From Acidobacteriota bacterium (GTDB taxonomy: Bacteria; Acidobacteriota; Terriglobia; Bryobacterales; Bryobacteraceae): a stretch of DNA of 55,359 nt. The position numbers were made by a program, and so were the translations under genes. Where the stretch lies: contig VFZU01000025.1 in the NCBI GenBank assembly GCA_016870995.1, forward strand, positions 1-55,359. Direction: 5' to 3'. Below are positions 44,558 to 52,819 of the stretch, one piece after another. Under the pieces are notes generated by a model. The model did not search any database, had not been told where the DNA came from, and was given only the letters and a program-made list of their open reading frames with translations. The number at the start of each line of letters is the position of its first letter. The stretch's first letter is position 1.

Positions 44558-45055
44558 ATGATCAACGAATCCGCGATTCTATCGATCACGAGACCTGAAG
44601 CTCGGCTTTGGACTTACTACAAGATCAAAGCCTTAGCCGCTCTGGTTGGATTCCCGGCAGTACTTGTCGTCTTGTACTTTCGCTTCACCACGATGCGTTA
44701 CCGGTTTGACGATGAAGGCATCTCCATGAGTTGGGGGATCATTTTTCACCATGAGACCGTGGTGAATTACTCGCGCATTCAAGACATCCACTTGCGATCG
44801 AACGTGATCGAACGCTGGCTGGGATTGGCGCGCGTGGAAGTGCAGACGGCTTCAGCCGGCTCCGGCGCCGAGATGACGCTCGAGGGGATGGCAAATCCTG
44901 AGTAGATCCGTGATTTCCTTTACTCGAAGATGCGCGGCGCAAAAGTAAACCGAGAGAAGGAAGCAGAGGTGAATTCGCCGCTGGCCGAAACACTTCTGGC
45001 CACTGCTGCCGAATTGCGGGCGATCCGGGAACTGATCGCTGAAAGGCCGCGCTGA
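44558..45055 (+). pseudogene. Bacterial PH-domain (YdbS/DUF304-like) gene with an internal TAG
   Basis: Codons 1-115 encode one visible membrane helix (KIKALAALVGFPAVLVVLYF) and a bacterial PH domain (YRFDDEGISMSWGIIFHHETVVNYSRIQDIHL, LGLARVEVQTASAG). A TAG at 44903-44905 follows ANPE. The same frame then continues IRDFLYSKMRGAK and a helical tail to a TGA at 45053-45055. The neighbour at 45057 has ANAHEIRD at the same place, so a Glu codon (GAG) was probably changed to TAG. The restored gene would end 1 base before the next start. The truncated protein would still hold most of the PH domain. Confidence 0.8.
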
Positions 45056-45056
45056 G

Positions 45057-45794
45057 ATGTACGAGCAAGCAAAACGTTGGTTTCTCGGGTTGGTGCGTTT
45101 GCCTCACGACCCTGCCACGCCCGCCGGATCTAAGGAATCGGTGCGGGTGTTCCGCGCATCTCCGCGGTTGTACCAACTCAACCTGATCGAATGGGCGTGT
45201 CTGCAGTTTGTTGTCCTGGCGCCAGCGCTATTTGCGCTGGGAGCGATCACCGTGGTAACAGCAAAGATGCCCGAATGGCTGCGAATCTTTGTGCGGGGCG
45301 GGCTGGGCGCAGTGGTGCTTCTGCTTCTGCTGCAACTGCTAGTCACCTTTTGGATGCAGAAGCTGGACTACGAAATGCGCTGGTACATCGTCACGGATCG
45401 CAGCCTGCGGATTCGCTCCGGCGTGTGGAGCGTGAAGGAAATCACGATGACCTTTGCCAATGTGCAGCAGGTGCGAGTGAGCCAGGGCCCGCTGCAGAAA
45501 CTACTGGACATGGCGACCGTTGAAGTCTCGAGCGCGGGCGGGGGCGCCGTCGCGAGTCCGCACGGAGGTGCTGGTGGCGGGTCTGGTCATTCGGCCCAGT
45601 TCGAAGGAGTTGCGAATGCGCATGAGATTCGTGATGTGATTCTCGAGCGCTTGCGGCAATATCGCGATGCGGGCTTGGGAGATTCTCCCTCGGTGGCTCA
45701 GCCGGTCAAAAATGGCGGTGATGCGTCGACCGAGCGAGCCGCGAAGGAGCTACTCAAAGCCGCGCAAGAGCTACACGTGACGTTGCGCGGCTAG
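45057..45794 (+). CDS. Bacterial PH-domain membrane protein (YdbS/DUF304-like)
   Basis: The 245-residue protein has two membrane helices (LQFVVLAPALFALGAITVV and LGAVVLLLLLQLLVTFWM) followed by a PH domain: YIVTDRSLRIRSGVWSVKEITMTFANVQQVRV and LLDMATVEVSSAGGG. A Gly/His linker, the FEGVANAHEIRDVILERL helix and a helical tail come next. It is a paralogue of the preceding gene and lies one base after its original stop. Such pairs (YdbS/YdbT-like) are membrane proteins of unclear role. The context with a sigma factor suggests an envelope-stress module. The last 24 bases overlap the DapA-family gene. Confidence 0.85.
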   Translation: MYEQAKRWFLGLVRLPHDPATPAGSKESVRVFRASPRLYQLNLIEWACLQFVVLAPALFALGAITVVTAKMPEWLRIFVRGGLGAVVLLLLLQLLVTFWMQKLDYEMRWYIVTDRSLRIRSGVWSVKEITMTFANVQQVRVSQGPLQKLLDMATVEVSSAGGGAVASPHGGAGGGSGHSAQFEGVANAHEIRDVILERLRQYRDAGLGDSPSVAQPVKNGGDASTERAAKELLKAAQELHVTLRG

Positions 45795-46679
45795 AGCCCG
45801 GGCAACGGGTTCGAGCCTGGCGCATTGCGCCTCCCCGAGAGCACTCACAAACGGCGGGATTGGCCCTGTGCTGGCGATACCAGCGAGCTCCATTGCGGCA
45901 TGAAGAACTCGCGCGGGGCCGAGTTCATCGCGCAAGTCTTCGTGTGCGATAAAGCGCTCGCGAATCTGGCTTGCCTTCGCGTAGTCGCCCTGGCGGCAGG
46001 CTTCAAACAGCGCGTTTGATTGTGCGGGCGCCAGACATACCGAGCCCGAAGTAAACCCTGGTAACCCAAACTTTTGCAGATGCGCAATTGCGGGACGCTC
46101 CCCGATCCCGCTAATGACGAGTTCACGATCGACGCGATCGAGCAGGCCCTGGAGGTAGGCGTCTTCAGACGGATCCTGCCGCACCACCGCGTACTTGATG
46201 CCGACGCAAACACCGTCGCGCACCAGACGTGCCACGGCGTCGAGCCCGGCCAGACGATCCGCGCCGAAGTTGTGCTCTTCCTTGAGATAGACAATCGTCG
46301 GCATCCCTGCCGCATCGCAGAATCTACGAAGCCCCGACTCAAGCCCCAAGGCATCGCGAGGATCGGCACAGGGCAGCGCCATCGCCACAGAAAATCGATG
46401 CCGCTTCAAGATTGCTGCCTGATCGATCAGCCTGCCGTAGGAGGGCCCAGCGCTAGGGATGCACCACAGCTGTGGATCGAGCCCGGAAAGCCAGTCGAGC
46501 AACTGTTCATACTCGCTGAGAGTGATGTGATACAGGAAGGCGTTTCCACCATACATCAGGCGCGTGATTCCGCCCTTGGCCAAGTGTTGAACCACTTTGC
46601 CGTTCTCCACCCAATCGAATGCTCCGCTGGAGTTCCGGCACAAAGGCGGAACAGCAATCACACCGCGAAAATCCCGCAT
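45771..46679 (-). CDS. Dihydrodipicolinate synthase family aldolase
   Basis: The 302-residue TIM-barrel protein has GVIAVPPLCRNSSGAFDW at the start, the MYGGNAFLYHIT segment at the position of the GTTGE motif, and GVCVGIKYAVV, in which the Lys near residue 159 would form the Schiff base. The motifs deviate from true DapA, so it is more likely an N-acetylneuraminate-lyase-type or other oxo-acid aldolase. No lysine-pathway genes are adjacent. The stop region overlaps the PH-domain gene on the other strand. Confidence 0.85.
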   Translation of the reverse strand: MRDFRGVIAVPPLCRNSSGAFDWVENGKVVQHLAKGGITRLMYGGNAFLYHITLSEYEQLLDWLSGLDPQLWCIPSAGPSYGRLIDQAAILKRHRFSVAMALPCADPRDALGLESGLRRFCDAAGMPTIVYLKEEHNFGADRLAGLDAVARLVRDGVCVGIKYAVVRQDPSEDAYLQGLLDRVDRELVISGIGERPAIAHLQKFGLPGFTSGSVCLAPAQSNALFEACRQGDYAKASQIRERFIAHEDLRDELGPARVLHAAMELAGIASTGPIPPFVSALGEAQCARLEPVARALAAQRHV

Positions 46680-46688
46680 GCAATCAGC

Positions 46689-47690
46689 TTACTTGTTTGT
46701 GGAGGGAGGGCCGTACAATGCACAGGCGGCCTTGCTGTTGCGCCAGTATTCGCTCTCAGCGCTGATGACCCCGAGATGATCCCAATTCTGATCCATCGAA
46801 TTGCGGGCCCAGATGGCGCAAGCTTTCGAGCGTTCACCTTCTGTAAAGAGATACGTTGCCGCAGCGTTGGAGCGAGTCAAGGAATCGCGTGTTCCTTCAT
46901 TGGCTCCGGCCAGCATCTCGTTGATTTCCTTTAAGCCTTTGAAGAAAAGCAAAGCGTCGTAAAAGGGCTTGGTACCGGTAGCTTCCAGCTTTGCGCTAAC
47001 GCTCTCGTCCAGGTACTTTTTCGCTTCCGCCAATTCTCCAGCACGCCGCAAGGCGAGATAACGCCAGTACTGCAATGGCACAAGGAAATTCACATCTTTG
47101 GCGATTGATTCGCAGGAGCGACCTCCACGCAGATCGGGCTGCTTGGCAAGCGGCTTTCGGATCTGATCTTCACAACGGCCAAAAGCTGCAGCCGCCTTGG
47201 CGTGGTCGCCATTGAAGTAGTAGGCGAGGCCAGTGTAATAAGCAGCATCGAATGAATTCGGAACCATGCGTGCAGCCTTCTCGAGGTCGGCAATTGCTTC
47301 TGCGAACTTGCGTGTCGACATGTAACGTTGTCCACGCATGCGAAGGAACCGATAATCGCCAGGGAACTTCTGGATGCCATCCCCGTAGACGTCAATCGAT
47401 TCGCTAAAGCGAAGCATGGAATCCTGTGTCCGTCCGGCTGCCAGTCGCAATTCGGGATTGGCGCCATCGCGATTCATGGCATCAAGGGCCTTGGCGATGC
47501 GGCCCTCTTTGTCTTTCACACCGAAAAGAGCATTCCCGGCCAGGCTTCCCGCCTGCGGTTGATCGGCGTCGGTAAAGCCTTCTTCCGCCTTGGGGATTTT
47601 TAACTCCTCAACCGGCACCAGAGGCGGTGGCTTCAAGCCCTGCTGGGCAAAGAGCGCCGAAACGGCCAAGAGCATCGTCCAAATTCGCAT
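46689..47690 (-). CDS. Secreted TPR-repeat protein
   Basis: A 333-residue protein with a signal peptide (WTMLLAVSALFAQQG). Helical repeat motifs lie in the middle (KFAEAIADLEKAARMVPNSFDAAYYTGLAYYFNGDHAKAAAAFGR and similar), a TPR array of about four units. The C-terminal part is also helical. It probably mediates protein contacts in the periplasm. It lies 9 bases upstream of the DapA-family gene on the same strand and 18 bases after larB, so the minus-strand run 48.9-45.8 kb may be one transcript. Confidence 0.8.
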   Translation of the reverse strand: MRIWTMLLAVSALFAQQGLKPPPLVPVEELKIPKAEEGFTDADQPQAGSLAGNALFGVKDKEGRIAKALDAMNRDGANPELRLAAGRTQDSMLRFSESIDVYGDGIQKFPGDYRFLRMRGQRYMSTRKFAEAIADLEKAARMVPNSFDAAYYTGLAYYFNGDHAKAAAAFGRCEDQIRKPLAKQPDLRGGRSCESIAKDVNFLVPLQYWRYLALRRAGELAEAKKYLDESVSAKLEATGTKPFYDALLFFKGLKEINEMLAGANEGTRDSLTRSNAAATYLFTEGERSKACAIWARNSMDQNWDHLGVISAESEYWRNSKAACALYGPPSTNK

Positions 47691-47708
47691 TGATTCCTAA
47701 TCCAGCCT

Positions 47709-48455
47709 TCAAATTCGGTTGATCAGCGTCGCCACGTAGGCTGCGCCGAAACCGTTATCGATATTTACCGTCGTTACATTAGACGCGCAAGAGTTCAACA
47801 TGGATAGCAAAGAAGCGAGCCCATTGAAATGCGCACCATAGCCGACGCTGGTGGGTACACCGATCACCGGGCAGCCGACGAGCCCCCCGACAGCACTTGG
47901 CAATGCAGCTTCCATACCGGCGCAGCAGATAATGACACGCGCATCCGAAAGCTTTTGGCGCTGCTCGAGCAACCGATGGATCCCGGCAACGCCGACATCA
48001 GAAACCGCGACCACTTCGTTACCCATGAGTTCGGCAACGAGTCGGGCTTCTTCGGCCACCGGAAGGTCTGCCGTACCCGCGCAGATGACAAGAATCTTGC
48101 CTTTGCCGAGCATTTTGACTTCGCGCTTGAGAATCAGCAGGCGGCTTAAAGGATGGTAAACCGCTTCTGGCAGCACAGCCTGGATCGCATGCGCCGAACG
48201 CTCGTCGACACGCGTCGCCAGTACGTTCTGGCCTCGCGAAGCCAATCGCTCCGCGATTGCAGCGATTTGCTCAGGTGTCTTACCCTGCCCGAAAATGACC
48301 TCCGGCATTCCGTGTCTGAGCGCACGGTGGTGATCGACCTTGGCGAAATCGATGTCTTCGAAGGGTAGATGCTTCAACTGCTCGGTAGCCGCATCGGGGC
48401 TCAAATCCCCGGTCCGCACTTTTTCAAACAATTCGCGGATTTGTTCCTGATTCAT
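47709..48455 (-). CDS. larB: LarB-type nickel-pincer cofactor synthesis protein
   Basis: LarB carboxylates and hydrolyses nicotinic acid adenine dinucleotide in making the nickel-pincer nucleotide of lactate racemase-type enzymes. The 248-residue protein shows FGQGKTPEQIAAIAERLA, VICAGTADLPVAEEARLVAELMG, VSDVGVAGIHRLL, CCAGMEAALPSAVGGLV and the GVPTSVGYGA segment, all typical of the PurE-like LarB fold. LarA, LarC and LarE genes are not in this window. It lies 6 bases after the DUF192 stop on the same strand. Confidence 0.92.
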   Translation of the reverse strand: MNQEQIRELFEKVRTGDLSPDAATEQLKHLPFEDIDFAKVDHHRALRHGMPEVIFGQGKTPEQIAAIAERLASRGQNVLATRVDERSAHAIQAVLPEAVYHPLSRLLILKREVKMLGKGKILVICAGTADLPVAEEARLVAELMGNEVVAVSDVGVAGIHRLLEQRQKLSDARVIICCAGMEAALPSAVGGLVGCPVIGVPTSVGYGAHFNGLASLLSMLNSCASNVTTVNIDNGFGAAYVATLINRI

Positions 48456-48461
48456 ATCTAC

Positions 48462-48911
48462 TTAAAAGTCTATCTTGGACCCAACCGTCACTCCATACTT
48501 GGCTGCCATACCAGCGTTCAACTCAAGCACAAATTGCGAGGGTTGAGTGCCGCCATGTTGGGGGCATTCGCTGGATTTGGCCGATGGGCAGGGCGGCACA
48601 TTGGTCAGAACTTCCACGACGGTCTTGGTGTTGTCCATCCAGATAATGTCGAGCGGGATCCGGACTTGAAACATCCAATAGGAGTACTTGCCCATCCTGT
48701 TGTGAAGAAAGAGCATTCCACGGTCGGACGCGAGGCTGTCACGAAACATCAGACCCCTCAGGAGTTCGCCTTGTTCGATGGCCATTTCGGCGTAAATTGT
48801 CTTGCCATTCGGCATCGTCACTGCTCGCGACATAAATCGATCCGCCTCATCCTGATGAGAGCAGGAAACAAAGAGGGCTGCAATCATGCAGCACAAAGCA
48901 AAAATTCGCAT
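48462..48911 (-). CDS. DUF192 family lipoprotein
   Basis: The 149-residue protein has a lipoprotein signal (ALCCMIAALFVSC; Cys17 is the likely lipid site). The DUF192 domain follows: YAEMAIEQGELLRGLMFRDSLASDRGMLF, MGKYSYWMFQVRIPLDIIWMD and FVLELNAGMAAKYGV. The family function is unknown. The insert with PPCPSAKSSECPQHGG carries two Cys that could form a disulfide. The ATG at 48911 is chosen so that the signal peptide is first. It is divergent from the ubiA gene across 15 bases. Confidence 0.9.
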   Translation of the reverse strand: MRIFALCCMIAALFVSCSHQDEADRFMSRAVTMPNGKTIYAEMAIEQGELLRGLMFRDSLASDRGMLFLHNRMGKYSYWMFQVRIPLDIIWMDNTKTVVEVLTNVPPCPSAKSSECPQHGGTQPSQFVLELNAGMAAKYGVTVGSKIDF

Positions 48912-48926
48912 CCAATAAAATAGTAG

Positions 48927-49838
48927 ATGATTCCACGCATGGCCCAATCAGAAACTCTCCCGGCCGCTCCCGGTTTCTTCGAGCGCTTGCGGCGCACACT
49001 CGACATGATCAAGTTCGAGCACTCGATCTTTGCCATGCCTTTTGCGCTGACGGGGGCGATGCTGGCCTGGCGGGACCTACGGTTTCAATTGGATACGCCC
49101 TGGGTGAAGCTGCTTTGCATCGTTCTCGCGATGGTTTCGGCCCGCAGCGCGGCGATGACCTTCAATCGCATCCTGGACGCGGCGATTGATGCGAAAAACC
49201 CTCGCACGGCGATGCGGCATCTTCCGAGCGGCCAATTGGGCCACCGCTTCGCTTGGGGCTTTTTAGCCGTCTCGTCGGTCGTCTTTTTTCTCGCCAGCGC
49301 TTGGCTCAATCCGCTCTGCCTGCTGCTGAGCCCCATCGCGCTCGGCATCGTTTTGTTTTACAGCTACACCAAACGCTTCACTTCTCTCGCGCATCTGGTG
49401 CTTGGCGTCAGCCTGGGCATTGCCCCCAGCGCAGCGTGGATCGCGGTTACAGGCGCAGTCGATTTGAGAATCGCCCTGTTGAGTGTGGCCGTAATGTTTT
49501 GGACAGCCGGCTTCGACATCATTTACGCTTGTCAGGATTTCGAGTTCGACCGCAAGGAAGGGCTGTTCAGCATCCCTTCGAGACTCGGCATCGCGAAAGC
49601 GCTTCAGGTAAGCCGTGTCTTTCACGTCCTCACAGTGGCTGCACTCGTGGCGCTCTCGAACGCGATGGATCTCTCCGCTTGGCCGGTGATTCCTGTTGCG
49701 GGGCTGCTGCTTTACGAACACTCCCTGGTCAAGGCCAACGATCTGAGCCGCGTCGGCATGGCCTTCTTCACCGTCAACGGCTTCATCGGAATTGCATACT
49801 TTGCCGGCATGGCATTTGAGGTATTTAGAAATGTTTGA
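48927..49838 (+). CDS. mqnP: UbiA-family prenyltransferase, probably MqnP
   Basis: The 303-residue integral membrane enzyme has the two Asp-rich UbiA motifs: NRILDAAIDAKNPRTAMR (residues about 91-108) and DIIYACQDFEFDRKEGL (about 196-212), with several hydrophobic helices. UbiA enzymes attach polyprenyl chains to aromatic acids. Because mqnE starts inside its last codons (8-base overlap), it is taken as the prenyltransferase of the futalosine menaquinone pathway, not of ubiquinone synthesis. An ATG at 48939 is an alternative start. Confidence 0.88.
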   Translation: MIPRMAQSETLPAAPGFFERLRRTLDMIKFEHSIFAMPFALTGAMLAWRDLRFQLDTPWVKLLCIVLAMVSARSAAMTFNRILDAAIDAKNPRTAMRHLPSGQLGHRFAWGFLAVSSVVFFLASAWLNPLCLLLSPIALGIVLFYSYTKRFTSLAHLVLGVSLGIAPSAAWIAVTGAVDLRIALLSVAVMFWTAGFDIIYACQDFEFDRKEGLFSIPSRLGIAKALQVSRVFHVLTVAALVALSNAMDLSAWPVIPVAGLLLYEHSLVKANDLSRVGMAFFTVNGFIGIAYFAGMAFEVFRNV

Positions 49839-50949
49839 CGATCCACGTCTGAATTCCATTCACGAAAAGGTTCTGGCAGGCCAGCGTCTCAGCTTTGAAG
49901 ACGGCGTCGCGATGTACCGCTCGAGCGACGTCCTTACCCTTGGCCACATGGCCAATATCGTTCGCGAGCGAATCAACGGTAACGACACTTATTTCAACGT
50001 CAACCGCCACATCAACCCGACCGATGTCTGCGTCGCGCAGTGCAAGTTGTGCGCATTCGGCAAGCAGGTGCGCGACCCAGACGGCTACACGATGTCGCAC
50101 GAGCAGGCCTGGGAAGTTGCCGGACGCGGGTGGTCTGAGGCAGTCACCGAATTCCACATCGTCGGCGGCCTGCACCCCACGCTCAACCTCGACTGGTACT
50201 GCGAGCTGCTGCGCGGCCTCAAGCAACGCTTTCCGCAAGTGCATCTCAAGGCCTTCACGATGGTCGAGATCGGCTATTTTGCTACGCGGACAAAGCTTAC
50301 GATCCGTCAGGTACTTGAGAAGCTCAAAGATGCCGGGATGGATTCCCTGCCCGGTGGTGGGGCTGAGATTTTCGCCGAGCCGGTTCGCCGTATCATCTGC
50401 GACCACAAGATCGACGGCAACGTCTGGATCGAAACCGCGCGCGAGGCTCACAATCTCGGGCTGCACTCAAACTGCACCATGCTTTATGGGCACATTGAGA
50501 GCTGGGAGGATCGCGTGGACCACCTCACTCGCCTGCGCGCGCTCCAGGACGACACGAAGGGATTCCAGACCTTTATCCCGCTTGCATTCCACCCAGCCAA
50601 CACGCCACTACATCACGTGCCGGTCACAAGCGGTTTTGACGACATCAAGAACATCGCCATTTCGCGGCTAATGCTCGACAACATCCCGCACATCAAGGCC
50701 TATTGGATCATGATGACTCCCCGCATGGCACAGATCTCGCTGCGGTTTGGCGCGGATGATCTGGATGGAACTGTGGTGGAAGAAAAGATCTACCACGATG
50801 CGGGCGCAACCACGAGCCAGAGCCTTCGCCGCGACGAGTTGGAGCGGCTAATTCGTGAAGCGGGGCGGGAACCGGTCGAGCGCGATACCTTGTATCGCCG
50901 CGTCAATCGAACCGCCCAACCCGAGACTGCGTTCACGATTTTGGTCTAA
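49831..50949 (+). CDS. mqnE: Aminofutalosine synthase MqnE (radical SAM)
   Basis: MqnE joins 3-[(1-carboxyvinyl)oxy]benzoate with the 5'-deoxyadenosyl radical to form aminofutalosine in menaquinone synthesis. The 372-residue protein has the cluster motif CVAQCKLC (CX3CX2C, about residues 67-74), then EFHIVGGLHPTL, DSLPGGGAEIFAEPVR and GLHSNCTMLYGH, typical of MqnE rather than MqnC. The ATG at 49831 overlaps the mqnP stop by 8 bases. Its last ~34 codons are antisense to the end of the OlsB-like gene. Confidence 0.93.
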   Translation: MFDDPRLNSIHEKVLAGQRLSFEDGVAMYRSSDVLTLGHMANIVRERINGNDTYFNVNRHINPTDVCVAQCKLCAFGKQVRDPDGYTMSHEQAWEVAGRGWSEAVTEFHIVGGLHPTLNLDWYCELLRGLKQRFPQVHLKAFTMVEIGYFATRTKLTIRQVLEKLKDAGMDSLPGGGAEIFAEPVRRIICDHKIDGNVWIETAREAHNLGLHSNCTMLYGHIESWEDRVDHLTRLRALQDDTKGFQTFIPLAFHPANTPLHHVPVTSGFDDIKNIAISRLMLDNIPHIKAYWIMMTPRMAQISLRFGADDLDGTVVEEKIYHDAGATTSQSLRRDELERLIREAGREPVERDTLYRRVNRTAQPETAFTILV

Positions 50950-51777
50950 GAACCGCCGCGCACCCTCGCTATCCATGTAGCGCTCAAGCAGCTTCGTGTC
51001 GGTTTTCGCCAGATCCACAATGATCAATCCATCGAGGCAATTGCCGAATTTGCGATCCACGTTGAAGGCGAGCAGTTGCCCGCCGAGCTTCAGGTATTGC
51101 CGCAACAACACCGGGATCGATTTGCCCTCCGCGTCAAGATCGGCGATGAGGTCGACTAGTTCTTCAAGGTCGCACGCGACTGGTTTCAGCGCGTCCCATT
51201 GAGGACGCAGCGGTCGTCGCGGCTTTACCAGTCGTACCAATCCCTGGTTGCTGTTCTGACGGCTCAACACGCACACTAATAATTCGCGGCTCACGCGCGC
51301 GTAGTCTGCGCTGATGCTCACTGGTCCGAAAAGCACATGTGCCGGTGCGTTCTCGATCACAAACCAGCCAATGCCCTTCCACAACAGCAACAGGGGCTGA
51401 TAGCTGCGTTGATAGCTGGGATGAATGAAGCTACGGCCCAGTTCGATGGCCGGGCCCACCTGTCCTAGAAACTCGGTATCGAAGCGAAACAGGGTGCTTG
51501 TGTAGAGGGCCTTCACACCACCTTTGCGGACGAGTTCGCTGACAATCCCCAACCTGTAGGCACCCGCAATTTCCTGCTTCTCTTTGTTCCACAGATAGAG
51601 GTGATGATAGGACTCGTCAAAGCGGTCGAGATCCAAAGACTCGCCAGTCCCCTCACCAACTTGCCGGAAGCTCTCTTCGCGCAGCCGACCAATCTCGCGC
51701 AGCGTCGCGGGGATTTCGCGTCCCTGAGCGGCGAATACCTGAAACTCGCCAGTCTCCACCAACGGTGCCCGCCGCAT
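50848..51777 (-). CDS. GNAT-fold acyltransferase, OlsB-like
   Basis: The 309-residue protein resembles the acyl-ACP-dependent N-acyltransferases of ornithine-lipid synthesis: LREIGRLREESFRQVGEGTG, DRFDESYHHLYLWNKEKQEIAGAYRLG, AIELGRSFIHPSYQRSYQPLLLLWKGI. The FGPVSISADYA segment is also characteristic. It is the partner of the PlsC-like gene that ends 9 bases upstream, so together they could build an ornithine- or amino-acid-containing lipid. The ATG at 51777 is chosen; a TTG three codons upstream adjoins the PlsC stop. The 3' end overlaps mqnE by 102 bases on opposite strands. Confidence 0.83.
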   Translation of the reverse strand: MRRAPLVETGEFQVFAAQGREIPATLREIGRLREESFRQVGEGTGESLDLDRFDESYHHLYLWNKEKQEIAGAYRLGIVSELVRKGGVKALYTSTLFRFDTEFLGQVGPAIELGRSFIHPSYQRSYQPLLLLWKGIGWFVIENAPAHVLFGPVSISADYARVSRELLVCVLSRQNSNQGLVRLVKPRRPLRPQWDALKPVACDLEELVDLIADLDAEGKSIPVLLRQYLKLGGQLLAFNVDRKFGNCLDGLIIVDLAKTDTKLLERYMDSEGARRFLDQNRERSLGLGGSIDAAIQGIALDRFPPRFTN

Positions 51778-51786
51778 CTCAAGCAA

Positions 51787-52692
51787 TCAACTCTGCCGGG
51801 GCATGGACGCCGCAATCGTTTTGCCACCGGTCACACGCCTGACCCGTTTGCGATCGCGCTTCCGCAACAGATACGTGCGCCACCGCAAATGCTCGACTAG
51901 CGCCTCGTTAGTCGAGAACCGAGCAATGCGCGATGCCGCAATGGCCGCGCCGCATCGCAATTCAATCCGCCGCCGTTGCTTGTTCAACAGTTCGCTCGGC
52001 AACAGCGCCGTGCGCAAACGGGGATGCACCAGCCCCGCCAGTTGGAACAGCGCGCTATTGCGACCGTCCACGAATAACGGCAAAGCGGTCGCTTCGGCTT
52101 TGCGAAGCAGGCGCGCGATCGCTTCGCTCCAGGCTGGATCGACAACTTGGACCCGCGGAAATTGAAACTGCAGTTGCGAAACTTCGCCCGCCGGAAACAC
52201 GAGCAACATCCCGCCTTGCTTCAGCCACTCAAGTGCCTCTCGCATCCCCTTGGCGTTGGCTCTTTTGGCCTCAGAACCACCAAACGGGTCAACGCAGATC
52301 ACGCGATCCGAAATTTCGCTGAACTCCCCAAGCGGAAGATTCGCCATGATCTTCACATCCGGGCGGATCTTAGGCAGTATTTGGGCAAGCGCCACCCCTT
52401 CGACAATGCCGAAAGGATGATTGGCCACAGCCACCACTGCACCCGTCTTCGGGATCCGCTTTAGATCTTCCTCGGCGACATGGATCTCAACGCCCAGCGC
52501 ATCGAGCAATCGCTGGCAGAATGTTGCCGGCTCGCCGGTGTGCAGCTTTTGATAGAGGCCGTCGGTGCGCTCCATCTGCAAGAATTTCATCAGCGCATCG
52601 AACAGCGGCTGAGGCACCGCATCCGGGATCACCCTGGCAAACGCCCCGCGAAACGGAGCGGGACCGGACGGCACTGATTTGGTTGCATTCAC
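51787..52692 (-). CDS. PlsC-like lysophospholipid acyltransferase, OlsA-like
   Basis: The 301-residue protein has the acyltransferase block I as VVAVANHPFGIVEG (NHPFG in place of NHXXXXD), block II VICVDPFGGSEAKRAN, and block III LLVFPAGEVSQLQF (FPEGXXS-like). This variant is found in OlsA/OlsF-type lipid enzymes that O-acylate a lyso-ornithine lipid. The GNAT-type partner follows on the same strand. In several bacteria the two activities are fused in one protein; here they are separate genes. The start is upstream of the efflux adaptor gene on the other strand. Confidence 0.83.
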   Translation of the reverse strand: MNATKSVPSGPAPFRGAFARVIPDAVPQPLFDALMKFLQMERTDGLYQKLHTGEPATFCQRLLDALGVEIHVAEEDLKRIPKTGAVVAVANHPFGIVEGVALAQILPKIRPDVKIMANLPLGEFSEISDRVICVDPFGGSEAKRANAKGMREALEWLKQGGMLLVFPAGEVSQLQFQFPRVQVVDPAWSEAIARLLRKAEATALPLFVDGRNSALFQLAGLVHPRLRTALLPSELLNKQRRRIELRCGAAIAASRIARFSTNEALVEHLRWRTYLLRKRDRKRVRRVTGGKTIAASMPRQS

Positions 52693-52819
52693 TCATGAAC
52701 ACAATGGCCTCCTCACATTTCGTCTTCACAACAGCTTCATAACAGTTTGAATGAGCAGGTCGATTCGGAGAACCGCGTCGGCGAACTGGGGCTACACTGG
52801 AATGAGTCCAAGGAATTCA

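Noticed and set aside
44540-44570. Possible dif-like site (ATGTATAAATG) in the gap before the PH gene
   Set aside because: It resembles the central part of dif only; the XerC and XerD arms do not match the consensus, so it is not called despite the nearby skew change.
45800-45830. GGTTCGAGCC string resembling a tRNA T-loop
   Set aside because: It lies within the DapA-family coding region and no cloverleaf can be built around it.
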